Source: JASHPR01 sp963833885 | GTDB taxonomy: Bacteria; Actinomycetota; Actinomycetes; Streptosporangiales; Streptosporangiaceae | Reading direction: 5' to 3' | Assembly: GCA_963833885.1 (NCBI GenBank) | Contig: CAWHZU010000032.1 | Location: forward strand, 22,147 to 86,146 | DNA length: 64,000 nt | In this document: one piece after another, positions 42,644 to 50,487 of the stretch | Position numbering within the stretch: position 1 is the first letter of the stretch | Layout: every line of letters begins with the position of its first letter | Made by a program: the position numbers and the translations under genes | Notes under the pieces: model-generated | Databases searched by the model: none | Told to the model about the DNA's origin: nothing | Seen by the model: the letters and a program-made list of their open reading frames with translations, nothing else

Positions 42644-42691
42644 ATGGATGTACCAAACGACGGCCTATAACCCGTCTTCTGGTACATCCAT
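42644..42691 (-). promoter_or_regulatory. Operator-like 12-bp inverted repeat around the sigma operon -10
   Basis: ATGGATGTACCA (42644-42655) and TGGTACATCCAT (42680-42691) are perfectly complementary across a 24-bp gap. On the leftward strand the gap contains TTATAGG, a plausible -10, about 42 nt before the sigma factor start. TGTAC-type half-sites are compatible with MerR-family B12 photoreceptor operators. The rest of 42623-42958 shows an AT-rich stretch at 42728-42760 but no gene. Confidence 0.65.
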
Positions 42692-42958
42692 CGCCCGCTT
42701 CCCCGCATGGTCCTCGGTTCGCCTTCCCAAAACTTATTCAAATACTAGTCATAGATTCGGAAGACCTGCAAACGGGTAGCCGGAGCCAGGGCCGGCAGAC
42801 GGTGGAACGCACCGAACGCGATGCATGGGGGTGGCCGGGGATTTGGGGCCGGGGATGACGCACGAGCGCGTTGCGGGATCACGCAGAAGGGCGGGCCGGA
42901 ACGGGGTGGCCCGGGAGCATGCCGGGACGCGGTGGCGCAGGACCTGCCGGAGCCCGGA

Positions 42959-43915
42959 TCAGGCCAGGCCGACGGCCTCGGATGCCTGCTGGACGGCCTC
43001 GGACAGGCTGCCGACCGCGCGGCCGCCCGGAGGCGTCCCCCGCCACCCGGGACCGGCGGTGAACAAGCGCAGCGGCGGGCGCTGCCGGGCGAGGCCCTCG
43101 AGCTTGGCCGGGTCCCCGGTCGCGGCGGTCTGGGACCAGACGAACGCCGCCGCCGGGCCTATCCGCGAGATCGCGTCGGCGAGTGCGGGCGGTGGTGTTC
43201 GCGCGCCGAGCATCGTGGTCCGCACGTCACGTTCCGCGAGCGCTGCGGCCAGCGCGTACAGCGGCAGGCTGTGCTCTTCATCGTCGGCGCAGGCGAGCAG
43301 CACCGTCCGCGCGTTCAATGGCTCGGCGAGCCTGCCCACCCTGGCGGCCAGGGCGGCCAGCAACTGGGTTGAGAGCAGGTGCTCCACGTCGATGCAGGTT
43401 CCGCTCGTCGCAGCCCGCTCGCCAACCGCGATCAGCACGGGCACGGCCAGCCGCTCCCAGGTGAGCACGACTCCGCTGGAGTCCAGCGCACGATCAAGCA
43501 GTCCGGCGATCGCCGGACCGTCGAGAGCCAGCGCGGCCCGGGCCAGGCCGCGCGCCTGCGGCAGCTGGCCTGGCAGCGGCAGCGAGCGCCCGCCCGCGCC
43601 CCACGCCGCCAGGTCCGGCTCGGTCCTGGATGCCTGCGCCGCCGGCTCCGTGGCCGGCGCTGATTCCGTAGCCAGGGCCGCCCGGGCGGCCTCGCTCGGC
43701 GGGATCCCGTCGAGAACGAGCCGGCGCATGTGCTCGATCCGCGCGATGTCGGCGGGCCGATACCGCCGGTGGCCCCCTGGGCTGCGGCCGCCCGGCCCGA
43801 TGCCGTAACGGCGTTCCCAGTCACGCAACGTGGCTGGCGCGACGCCGAGGCGACGGGCCAGCGCGCCGATGCCGTAGCCCGGCTGCAACCCGGAGCTATC
43901 GGTCACCTCAGCCAT
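42959..43915 (-). CDS. MerR-family regulator with B12-binding-like domain (LitR/CarH type)
   Basis: A 318-residue protein. The MerR helix-turn-helix is at about 14-80: YGIGALARRLGVAPATLRDWERRYGI and GHRRYRPADIARIEHMRRLV. A four-helix cap follows and keeps EH in DVEHLLSTQ, and the Rossmann-like domain keeps E-x-H (DEEHSLP) for the lower cobalt ligand. The Trp that lies 10 residues before EH in CarH is replaced by Ala. In CarH/LitR, adenosyl-B12 makes a repressor that light inactivates. The ATG at 43915 starts MAEVTD. It faces the ECF operon and is its likely regulator. Confidence 0.83.
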   Translation of the reverse strand: MAEVTDSSGLQPGYGIGALARRLGVAPATLRDWERRYGIGPGGRSPGGHRRYRPADIARIEHMRRLVLDGIPPSEAARAALATESAPATEPAAQASRTEPDLAAWGAGGRSLPLPGQLPQARGLARAALALDGPAIAGLLDRALDSSGVVLTWERLAVPVLIAVGERAATSGTCIDVEHLLSTQLLAALAARVGRLAEPLNARTVLLACADDEEHSLPLYALAAALAERDVRTTMLGARTPPPALADAISRIGPAAAFVWSQTAATGDPAKLEGLARQRPPLRLFTAGPGWRGTPPGGRAVGSLSEAVQQASEAVGLA

Positions 43916-44024
43916 CGGCGGCCCGTCGCATGATCTCCTCCTTGACGCGGACAACCTGTTCTTCGCAGCGAAACCCGCCCCGGTTGCAACCTTCGCACGG
44001 CGGCCGGCATGGGCGCTCGGCCAT
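43908..44024 (-). CDS. Possible 38-residue Cys-rich protein upstream of the MerR gene
   Basis: An open frame starting MAERPC and ending MRRAADG, with four Cys in a C-x3-C-x2-C-x6-C pattern (CRPPCEGCNRGGFRC). Its stop overlaps the MerR start by 8 bp, so the two could be coupled. The ribosome site of its own start is weak, and the strong AAGGAGG at about 43938-43944 instead precedes an internal ATG only seven codons from the stop. Zinc or cluster binding is possible. It could equally be non-coding leader of the MerR gene. Confidence 0.35.
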   Translation of the reverse strand: MAERPCRPPCEGCNRGGFRCEEQVVRVKEEIMRRAADG

Positions 44025-44088
44025 CCACCAGCAGCACGGATCACGGGGCCGTGTCGGCTGCCGGAGCGCGGCTGGCACAATCCCAAGC

Positions 44089-44841
44089 ATGCAGCGAACA
44101 GCCGTCGTCACCGGAGCAAGCAGCGGGATCGGAGCGGCCACAGCGGTGAAGCTGGCCGACGCCGGGTATCGGGTGGTGCTGGCCGCCCGCAGGACCGACC
44201 GCCTCAAGGCGGTCGCGGACGGGATCGCCGAACGCGGCGGCCAGGCCGAAACCCATCACCTCGACGTCACCGACCGCCCGGAGGTCGACAAGTTCGCCGA
44301 GTCGCTGGACCGCTGCGACGTCTTCGTCAGCAACGCCGGCGGGGCGATCGGCGCGGACACCGTGCAGGACTCGTCCCCGGCGGAGTGGCAGACCATGTAC
44401 GAGGTCAACGTGCTCGGCACGTTGCACATGACGCAGGCGCTGCTGCCCAAGCTGGTGGCGAGCGGGGCGGGCACGATCGTCGTGCTCTCGTCCACCGCCG
44501 GCTTCGTCGCCTACGAGGGCGGCGGCGGCTATGTCGCCGCCAAGCACGCGGAGCACGCGATCGCGGCCACGCTGCGGCTCGAGCTGTCCGGCCAGCCGGT
44601 CCGGGTCATCGAGATCGCGCCCGGAATGGTGAAGACCGGCGAGTTCGCGCTCAACCGCTTCCACGGCGACGCGGACAAGGCGGCCGCCGTATACGCCGGC
44701 GTGGCCGAGCCGCTGACCGATGAGGACGTCGCCGACGCGATCGCCTGGACCGTGACCAGGCCGCAGCACGTCAACATCGATCTGATGGTCATGCGCCCGA
44801 TCGCCCAGGCCGCTCAGCACAAGGTGCACAGGGAACTCTGA
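44089..44841 (+). CDS. Short-chain dehydrogenase (YdfG-like SDR)
   Basis: A 250-residue classical SDR. The cofactor motif GASSGIGA is at residues 8-15, FVSNAGGA is the NAG motif, Ser lies in VLSSTAG and the active pair is YVAAK. IAPGMVKTGEFALNRFHGDADKA is typical of the YdfG/serine-dehydrogenase-like group that reduces 3-hydroxy acids and small carbonyls. It diverges from the MerR gene with ~170 bp between, so it may be under the same control. It stands alone, and the next gene starts 180 bp downstream. Confidence 0.9.
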   Translation: MQRTAVVTGASSGIGAATAVKLADAGYRVVLAARRTDRLKAVADGIAERGGQAETHHLDVTDRPEVDKFAESLDRCDVFVSNAGGAIGADTVQDSSPAEWQTMYEVNVLGTLHMTQALLPKLVASGAGTIVVLSSTAGFVAYEGGGGYVAAKHAEHAIAATLRLELSGQPVRVIEIAPGMVKTGEFALNRFHGDADKAAAVYAGVAEPLTDEDVADAIAWTVTRPQHVNIDLMVMRPIAQAAQHKVHREL

Positions 44842-44988
44842 GCCGCGGACCGGGTGCGCGGCGGACCCTCAACCTGCGGACCGGGTCCACGGCGGACCCC
44901 CAACCGCGCGGACAAAGTACACAGGAAGCTCTGAACTGCCGCAATGTACATAGTGAACGTTTAGCGATCGTAATTGTTATATTTCCAG

Positions 44989-45020
44989 TTGACTTTATAG
45001 GGATTTCGCCGCACGATAGC
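44989..45020 (+). promoter_or_regulatory. Candidate promoter of the ssu operon
   Basis: TTGACT at 44989-44994 is a good -35. A weaker -10 (CGATAG, 45014-45019) follows after 19 bp, only 5 bp before the ATG, which would give a leaderless transcript. The preceding 45 bp are strikingly AT-rich for this genome and may act as an UP element or regulator site. No riboswitch fold is apparent. Confidence 0.4.
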
Positions 45021-45024
45021 CCCT

Positions 45025-45897
45025 ATGAGTTCCGGCCCCGCCCTGCTGGTCCAGGCCCCGCAGAGAGCCACCGCAGGCGGACCCGGCCGGGATTCGCGCG
45101 GTGAGCCAGCGCGCCACGTAGTGACCAGGCGAGGTCTGCTGCGGTTGATCAGCCCCGTCGCGCTGCTGCTGCTCTGGCAGGGTGAGAGCGCGCTCCGCAT
45201 CGTCTCCCAGCAGAAGCTGCCGCCGCCGAGCGAGGTCTGGTCCACTGCGGTCAGCCTCATCACCACGAACTCCCCGGCCTACGGCACGCTGCAGGACGCG
45301 ATGCTGGTCTCGCTGGAGCGGGTCGCGATCGGCTTCGGGGTCGGCGCCACGGCCGGCATCCTGCTGGCGCTGGTCACCGGGCTAAGCCAGTTCGGCGAGT
45401 ACGCGGCCGACCCGCCGATGCAGATGCTGCGCACGCTGCCGCTGTTCGGGCTGATCCCGGTGTTCATCGTCTGGTTCGGGATCGGGGAACTGCCCAAGGT
45501 CCTGCTGATCGCGATCGCGGCCACGATTCCGCTGTACCTGAACACGTTCGCGGGGATCCGCAGCGTGGACGCGAAGCTCGTCGAGGTGGGTCAGGTCCAG
45601 CAACTCCGCCGCACCGAGCTGATCAGGCACGTCGTGCTGCCGGGCGCACTGCCGCAGATGTTCACCGGGCTCCGGCTGAGCCTGGGCGCGTCGTGGCTCG
45701 CCCTCGTGGTCGCCGAGCAGATCAACGCCAACGCCGGGCTCGGCTACATGATCAACCAGGCCGAGCAGTTCAACCGGAACGACGTGATCTTCGTGTGCCT
45801 GCTCGTCTACTGCATTCTCGGTCTGCTCACCGATGCCCTTGTCCGACTTCTTGAAAGGCGATCGCTGTCTTGGCGTCGCAACTTCCTGGAACGCTGA
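45025..45897 (+). CDS. ssuC: ABC transporter permease, aliphatic sulfonate type
   Basis: A 290-residue inner-membrane permease with about six helices. The EAA loop region is recognisable around RSVDAKLVEVGQVQQLRRTELIRHVVLPGALPQMFTGLRLSLGASW. The order with ATPase, binding protein, FMNH2-dependent monooxygenase and FMN reductase identifies it as the sulfonate permease. The N-terminal ~30 residues are a non-membrane extension. Its end overlaps the ATPase gene by 28 bp. Confidence 0.9.
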   Translation: MSSGPALLVQAPQRATAGGPGRDSRGEPARHVVTRRGLLRLISPVALLLLWQGESALRIVSQQKLPPPSEVWSTAVSLITTNSPAYGTLQDAMLVSLERVAIGFGVGATAGILLALVTGLSQFGEYAADPPMQMLRTLPLFGLIPVFIVWFGIGELPKVLLIAIAATIPLYLNTFAGIRSVDAKLVEVGQVQQLRRTELIRHVVLPGALPQMFTGLRLSLGASWLALVVAEQINANAGLGYMINQAEQFNRNDVIFVCLLVYCILGLLTDALVRLLERRSLSWRRNFLER

Positions 45898-46610
45898 CGC
45901 CCAGCCTTCCTGTGGCGCGCGCCTCCGGCCTTACTCGGGCGTTCGGGGAGCGCCGGATCCTCGACGACCTGGATCTGGAAATCGCTCCGGGAGAGTTCGT
46001 GGCGCTGATCGGGCGCAGTGGGTCTGGCAAGTCCACGCTGCTGCGCGCGCTGGCCGGTCTGGACCGGGACCTGGCCGGCGAGCTCGCGGTGAACGGCACG
46101 GTGGCGGTGGCGTTCCAGGAGCCGCGGCTGCTGCCGTGGAAGCGGGTCTGGGCCAACGTGTGCCTGGGGCTGCGGGCCGACGACCCGAGATCGGTGGCCG
46201 ACGCCGCTTTGGCCGAGGTCGACCTCACCGAGCGGGCCGGTGCGTGGCCGCTCACGCTGTCCGGCGGGGAGGCCCAGCGGGCGTCCCTGGCCAGGGCACT
46301 GGTCAGGGAGCCAACGCTGCTCCTGCTCGACGAGCCGTTCAGCGCGCTCGACGCGCTGACCAGGATCGCCATGCACCGCCTGGTGCTGCGGCTGTGGGCG
46401 CATCACGGCCCCGCCGTGCTGCTGGTCACGCACGACGTTGATGAGGCGATCGCCCTGGCCGACCGGGTGCTCGTGCTCAGCGGTGGCCAGATCGGGCTGT
46501 CCTGCCGGGTCGAGGCGCCTCGCCCTCGGGATCGCGACCAGCCCGTCCTGGTGGAGCTGCGCAACCGCCTGCTCGCCGAGCTAGGCGTTACCACGGAAGG
46601 AACGAAATGA
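45870..46610 (+). CDS. ssuB: ABC transporter ATP-binding protein, aliphatic sulfonate type
   Basis: A 246-residue ATPase. Walker A is GRSGSGKST, the Q-loop is in AVAFQEPRLLPWKRV, the signature is LSGGEAQR, Walker B is LLLLDEP and the switch His is in LVTHDVDEA. The WKRV-type sequence after the Q-loop is typical of nitrate/sulfonate/taurine ATPases. The TTG at 45870 lies inside the end of ssuC; a start a little later is possible. Its stop overlaps the binding protein gene (ATGA). Confidence 0.92.
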   Translation: MASQLPGTLTPSLPVARASGLTRAFGERRILDDLDLEIAPGEFVALIGRSGSGKSTLLRALAGLDRDLAGELAVNGTVAVAFQEPRLLPWKRVWANVCLGLRADDPRSVADAALAEVDLTERAGAWPLTLSGGEAQRASLARALVREPTLLLLDEPFSALDALTRIAMHRLVLRLWAHHGPAVLLVTHDVDEAIALADRVLVLSGGQIGLSCRVEAPRPRDRDQPVLVELRNRLLAELGVTTEGTK

Positions 46611-47644
46611 CGACGAGACGCCCCGCCCGCTTGCGCTCAGCCAGCGTGGCCGCCTGCTTTCTCGCGGCCGGCCTGCTCGCCGCCGCGTGTTCATCAGGGT
46701 CGTCATCCAGCAGCAGCGCCGCCAAGAACGATGACGCGGTCAGCGCGGCTGCTTTGTCCAAGGTGACCCTGCGCATAGGTGACCAGGCCGGAACCGGCGC
46801 CGAGGCGCTGCTCACCGCCGCCGGCCTGATCAATAAGCTGCCGTTCAAGGTCGCCTGGTCAGACTTCCCGTCCGGGCCGCCGATCCTGCAGGCCATGGCG
46901 AGCGGCTCACTCGACATCGGCGGCGTCGGCGACGCGCCGCCGGTCTTCGCCGCCGCCTCTGGCGATCAGATAGCGATCGTGGGGGCGCTGCGCGGCAACC
47001 CCCTCGCCGCGGCTGTCGTCGTGCCGAAGAATTCACCCATCCACTCGGTCGCCGAGCTCCGCGGCAAGAAGATCGCCGTCGCCGAGGGCAGCTCGGGCGA
47101 CTTCCACCTGCTGGCGGTGCTCAAGAACGCCTCCCTGACGCCCAAGGACGCGAGCATCGACTACCTGCAGCCCACCGAGGCCCTGCCCGCGTTCACGTCG
47201 GGCCACGTGGATGCCTGGGACGTCTGGTCCCCGTACATCGAGGAAGTCACGACGGAGGACGGGGCCAGGATCCTGGTCAACGGCAGTTCGATCGGCACCA
47301 CGTACTCGTTCGAGGTGGCATCCCGTTCCGCCCTCGCCGACCCGGCCAAGGCCGCGGCGATCAAGGACTACATCAAGCTGATCAACCAGGCGCACGCCTG
47401 GGCAAACACACACCTGCCCGCTTGGGCCACGATCTGGGCCAAGGCCACTGGGCTGCCGTACAACGTCATGCTGAAGGCGGCCGGCGACGACACGGAGACC
47501 GCGGTGGCGATCACCACGGCCGTTATCAATGCCGAGCAGCAGATCACGGACGACTTCTACTCGGCGGGCCTCATCCCGACCAAGGTGGACTTCGCGAAAT
47601 TCTCCGATACCGCCTTCAACAGCGTCGTGGGCGGGTCGTCATGA
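46607..47644 (+). CDS. ssuA: ABC transporter substrate-binding lipoprotein, aliphatic sulfonate type
   Basis: A 345-residue exported lipoprotein. The lipobox is LLAAACSS, with the modified Cys at about residue 26-28, followed by a Ser-rich linker. The NMT1/SsuA-like core begins VTLRIGDQAGTGAEALL, and FPSGPPILQAMASGSLDIGGVGDAPPVFAAASG is the classical ligand loop of sulfonate and taurine binding proteins. ATGA overlaps link it to ssuB and ssuD. Confidence 0.92.
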   Translation: MTTRRPARLRSASVAACFLAAGLLAAACSSGSSSSSSAAKNDDAVSAAALSKVTLRIGDQAGTGAEALLTAAGLINKLPFKVAWSDFPSGPPILQAMASGSLDIGGVGDAPPVFAAASGDQIAIVGALRGNPLAAAVVVPKNSPIHSVAELRGKKIAVAEGSSGDFHLLAVLKNASLTPKDASIDYLQPTEALPAFTSGHVDAWDVWSPYIEEVTTEDGARILVNGSSIGTTYSFEVASRSALADPAKAAAIKDYIKLINQAHAWANTHLPAWATIWAKATGLPYNVMLKAAGDDTETAVAITTAVINAEQQITDDFYSAGLIPTKVDFAKFSDTAFNSVVGGSS

Positions 47645-48849
47645 GCCTGCGATTCCACTGGTTCCTGCCCACGTCTGGCGACGGCCGGGCGATCATCGGG
47701 CGCGGCCACAGCCTGCCGCTGGGCAGCTCGGGCGGGGCCCTCGCCACGGCCGCCGAGACCAACGGCTCCCGGGTGACCGGGGCGGCGATGGCGGACCGGC
47801 CGCCGAGCCTGGAGTACCTCGGCCAGATCGCCAGGTCCGCCGAGCAGCTCGGATTCGAGGCCGTGCTCACGCCGACCGGCACCTGGTGCGAGGACGCGTG
47901 GCTGGTGACCGCGGCGCTGATCAGCCAGACCGAGCGGCTGAAGTTCCTCGTGGCCTTCCGGCCCGGGCTGGTGTCGCCCACCCTCGCGGCCCAGATGGCA
48001 GCCACCTACCAGCGCATCTCCCGCGGCCGGCTGCTGCTCAACGTGGTCACCGGCGGCCAGGCCGAGGAGCAGGCCAGGTTCGGCGATTACCTGTCGCATG
48101 ACCAGCGCTACGCGCGGACCGGCGAGTTCCTGGCGATCGTGCGCGGTGCGTGGCGCGGCGACCCGTTCGACTTCTCTGGCGAGCACTACCAGGTCAAGCA
48201 AGCGACCGTGATGCGCCCGCCGGACCCGCCGCCCGGCATCTACTTTGGCGGCTCGTCACCGGCAGCGGGGCCGGTGGCCGCCAGGCACGTGGACGTGTAC
48301 CTGACCTGGGGCGAGCCGCCCGCTCAGGTCGCCGAGAAGATCGCGTGGATGCGCGGGCTGGCCGAGGCCGAAGGCCGGGAGCTGCGGTTCGGGATCCGGC
48401 TGCACGTGATCACGCGGGATACCGAGGCCGAGGCCTGGGCCGAGGCGGGCCTGCTGCTCAGCTACCTGGACCCGGGGGAGATCGAGTTTGCCCAGCGGGT
48501 CCTGGCCAAGAGCGAGTCGGTCGGCCAGGAGCGCATGCTGGCGCTGCACGCCGGGTACCAGGCCGGCGGGTCCGCCAGGGAGCTCGAGATCTACCCGCAC
48601 CTGTGGTCCGGCGTCGGCCTCGTCCGCGGCGGCGCCGGCACCGCGCTGGTGGGCAGCCACGAGCAGGTCGCCGACCTGATCGAGGAGTACGCCGCGCTGG
48701 GCATTGATGAGTTCATCCTGTCCGGTTACCCGCACCTCGAGGAGGCCTACTGGTTCGGCGAGGGCGTCCTGCCCGTGCTGCGCGCGCGTGGCGCCGTCGC
48801 CTCCCCGGCCATCCTTCATGACCGCACCCGCGTGCCAGCCAGTACCTGA
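47641..48849 (+). CDS. ssuD: FMNH2-dependent alkanesulfonate monooxygenase
   Basis: A 402-residue luciferase-like monooxygenase that releases sulfite from alkanesulfonates. RFHWFLPTSGDGR at the start, ALISQTERLKFLVAFRPGLVSPTLAAQMAATYQRIS and LLNVVTGGQ are specific to the SsuD group. GIDEFILSGYPHLEEAYWFGEGVLP is the family C-terminus. It is slightly longer than the ~380 residues of E. coli SsuD because of the tail. The ATG at 47641 overlaps the ssuA stop. Confidence 0.95.
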   Translation: MSLRFHWFLPTSGDGRAIIGRGHSLPLGSSGGALATAAETNGSRVTGAAMADRPPSLEYLGQIARSAEQLGFEAVLTPTGTWCEDAWLVTAALISQTERLKFLVAFRPGLVSPTLAAQMAATYQRISRGRLLLNVVTGGQAEEQARFGDYLSHDQRYARTGEFLAIVRGAWRGDPFDFSGEHYQVKQATVMRPPDPPPGIYFGGSSPAAGPVAARHVDVYLTWGEPPAQVAEKIAWMRGLAEAEGRELRFGIRLHVITRDTEAEAWAEAGLLLSYLDPGEIEFAQRVLAKSESVGQERMLALHAGYQAGGSARELEIYPHLWSGVGLVRGGAGTALVGSHEQVADLIEEYAALGIDEFILSGYPHLEEAYWFGEGVLPVLRARGAVASPAILHDRTRVPAST

Positions 48850-48907
48850 CCACCGACCGTTCGCGACGCTCGCGCCAGCGAGCGCCAGGCCTGCCGCAGG
48901 AGGAACC

Positions 48908-49453
48908 TTGTCGTTTGTCATCGTTGTCGGGAACCCCAAGCCGGCGTCGCGGACCCTGGCCGTGGCCACGGCGGCGGCCGGAGCGATCACGCGCGCCGCC
49001 GGGCTGGCCGGCAGCCCGCAGACCATCGACGTCTGCGTGCTCGCGCGTCACCTGCTGCTGCCCGAGCCCTCTCCAGCCGTCGAGGAGGCGCTCGACCAGG
49101 TGACCGAGGCCGACCTGCTGCTCGTGGCCAGCCCGACCTACAAGGGCACCTACACCGGGCTGCTGAAGGTGTTCCTTGACCGTCTGCCGCACCGGGCGCT
49201 CGGCCGGGCGGTGGCTCTGCCGCTGATGCTGATGGGCGTCCCCGACCACGCACCAGCCGTGGACGCCTACCTCAGGCCGCTGCTCATCGAGCTCGGCGCG
49301 ACCGTGCCGGTTCCCGGGCTCGCGGTGCTGGAGTCGGACCTGGGCCGGCTCGACGACGTGCTGAAGCCGTGGGCGGACCGGGCCGGCCGAGCGCTCGTCA
49401 GCAGCGGCGCTGCCGCGCTCGCCTCCCGGGCGCCGCTCGCTCAGGCCGTCTGA
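48908..49453 (+). CDS. ssuE: NAD(P)H-dependent FMN reductase (SsuE/MsuE-like)
   Basis: A 181-residue flavodoxin-fold reductase that supplies FMNH2 to the monooxygenase. FVIVVGNPKPASRT forms the phosphate loop, and LLLVASPTYKGTYTGLLKVFLDRLPHRALGRAVALPL is the signature of the SsuE/MsuE group. The TTG at 48908 has AGGAGG 4 nt upstream and begins at the fold boundary. Its last 13 bp overlap the convergent SIS gene. A full C-S-N route to sulfur is thus encoded in one strand. Confidence 0.9.
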   Translation: MSFVIVVGNPKPASRTLAVATAAAGAITRAAGLAGSPQTIDVCVLARHLLLPEPSPAVEEALDQVTEADLLLVASPTYKGTYTGLLKVFLDRLPHRALGRAVALPLMLMGVPDHAPAVDAYLRPLLIELGATVPVPGLAVLESDLGRLDDVLKPWADRAGRALVSSGAAALASRAPLAQAV

Positions 49454-50487
49454 GTGACCTTGCTCAGACCGCGCGGGTGGTCGGGGTCGAGTCCGAGCCG
49501 ACGCGCCAGTGCCTCGGTGAGCAGCTGGCCCGGCACGATCAGCCCGAGTGGTGCCAGCCACTCCGGCAGCCGCGGGCCGGCCAGAGCGCGGGTGCACGCC
49601 GCGGCCAGGCGGTCGCCGCCGCCGATCCCGTAGGACCGGGCCCCGACCCCGGTGACCCGCCGGGCGAGGTCGACTGTGCCTTGCAGCGTCGGGCCCGAGT
49701 CCGCCGCGAGCAAGATTGCCGGTGTCTGCGCGTCGACCACGGCGATCGGCCCGTGCAGCAGGTCCGCGTACGAAAGGCCCATCGCGTGCAGGTAGCACGC
49801 CTCCTTCAGCTTCAGCGCCAGTTCGAGCGCTGCCGCGTAGGCGAACCCGCGCCCGGAGACGACCACCCCGCGGTCCCCGGCGAGCTCGGCGACGATCGGA
49901 TCCAGCTCCGGCTGCGGCGCGTCCAGCATCGCCTCGACCTCGTCAGGGACGCTGCGCAGCTCCCCAGGGTCAAGGTCGGCCCCGAGGCCGATCGCCAGCA
50001 CAGCCAGCGCGGCGAGCTGCGTGGTGAACGTCTTCGTCGCCGGCACCGCGCGCTCCGTCCCCGCGCGGGTGACGAACGCCACGTCGGCGGTCTCGGCGAG
50101 CGGCGAGCCGTCACCGTTGGTGATCGCGAGCGTGGCGGCGCCGCAGTCGCGCGCCCACGCCAGCGTCTCGACGATCTCCTCGGTCCGCCCGGACTGGGAC
50201 AGCGCCACGGCGAGCACACCGCCGAGGTCGACCCTGCTGCGGTAGGTGGTGGCGATCGACGGCGAGGCCAGGGTGGCGAGACGGCCAGCGTGGGTCTGGA
50301 TCAGGTAGCTGCCGTAGACCGCCGCGTTGTCCGAGGTCCCCCGGGCGATAAACAGGACCTGCCGGGTGTCGGAGGCGAGCGCCGCCGCCTCGGCCGCCCT
50401 GGGCAGCAGCGCGCCTATCGTGGCCCGGATCGCGGCGGGCTGCTCGCCTATCTCGGTCCGCATGTGCGTGGCCTGCTGACCGCTCAC
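49441..50487 (-). CDS. SIS-domain sugar isomerase/deaminase (GlmS/AgaS-like)
   Basis: A 348-residue protein with two SIS domains: FIARGTSDNAAVYG and AVALSQSGRTEEIVETL in the first, VVVSGRGFAYAAALELALKLKEACYLHAMGLSYADLLHGP in the second. The latter matches the isomerase half of GlmS and AgaS. There is no glutaminase domain. Next to nagA it probably deaminates or isomerises the glucosamine-6-phosphate released by NagA, taking the place of NagB. The GTG at 50487 has GGAGG upstream and overlaps the nagA stop (GTGA). Confidence 0.88.
   Translation of the reverse strand: MSGQQATHMRTEIGEQPAAIRATIGALLPRAAEAAALASDTRQVLFIARGTSDNAAVYGSYLIQTHAGRLATLASPSIATTYRSRVDLGGVLAVALSQSGRTEEIVETLAWARDCGAATLAITNGDGSPLAETADVAFVTRAGTERAVPATKTFTTQLAALAVLAIGLGADLDPGELRSVPDEVEAMLDAPQPELDPIVAELAGDRGVVVSGRGFAYAAALELALKLKEACYLHAMGLSYADLLHGPIAVVDAQTPAILLAADSGPTLQGTVDLARRVTGVGARSYGIGGGDRLAAACTRALAGPRLPEWLAPLGLIVPGQLLTEALARRLGLDPDHPRGLSKVTQTA

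Noticed and set aside
44842..45024. Riboswitch upstream of the ssu operon
   Set aside because: No extended pairing or conserved core is visible, and the likely -10 lies only a few bases before the start codon.
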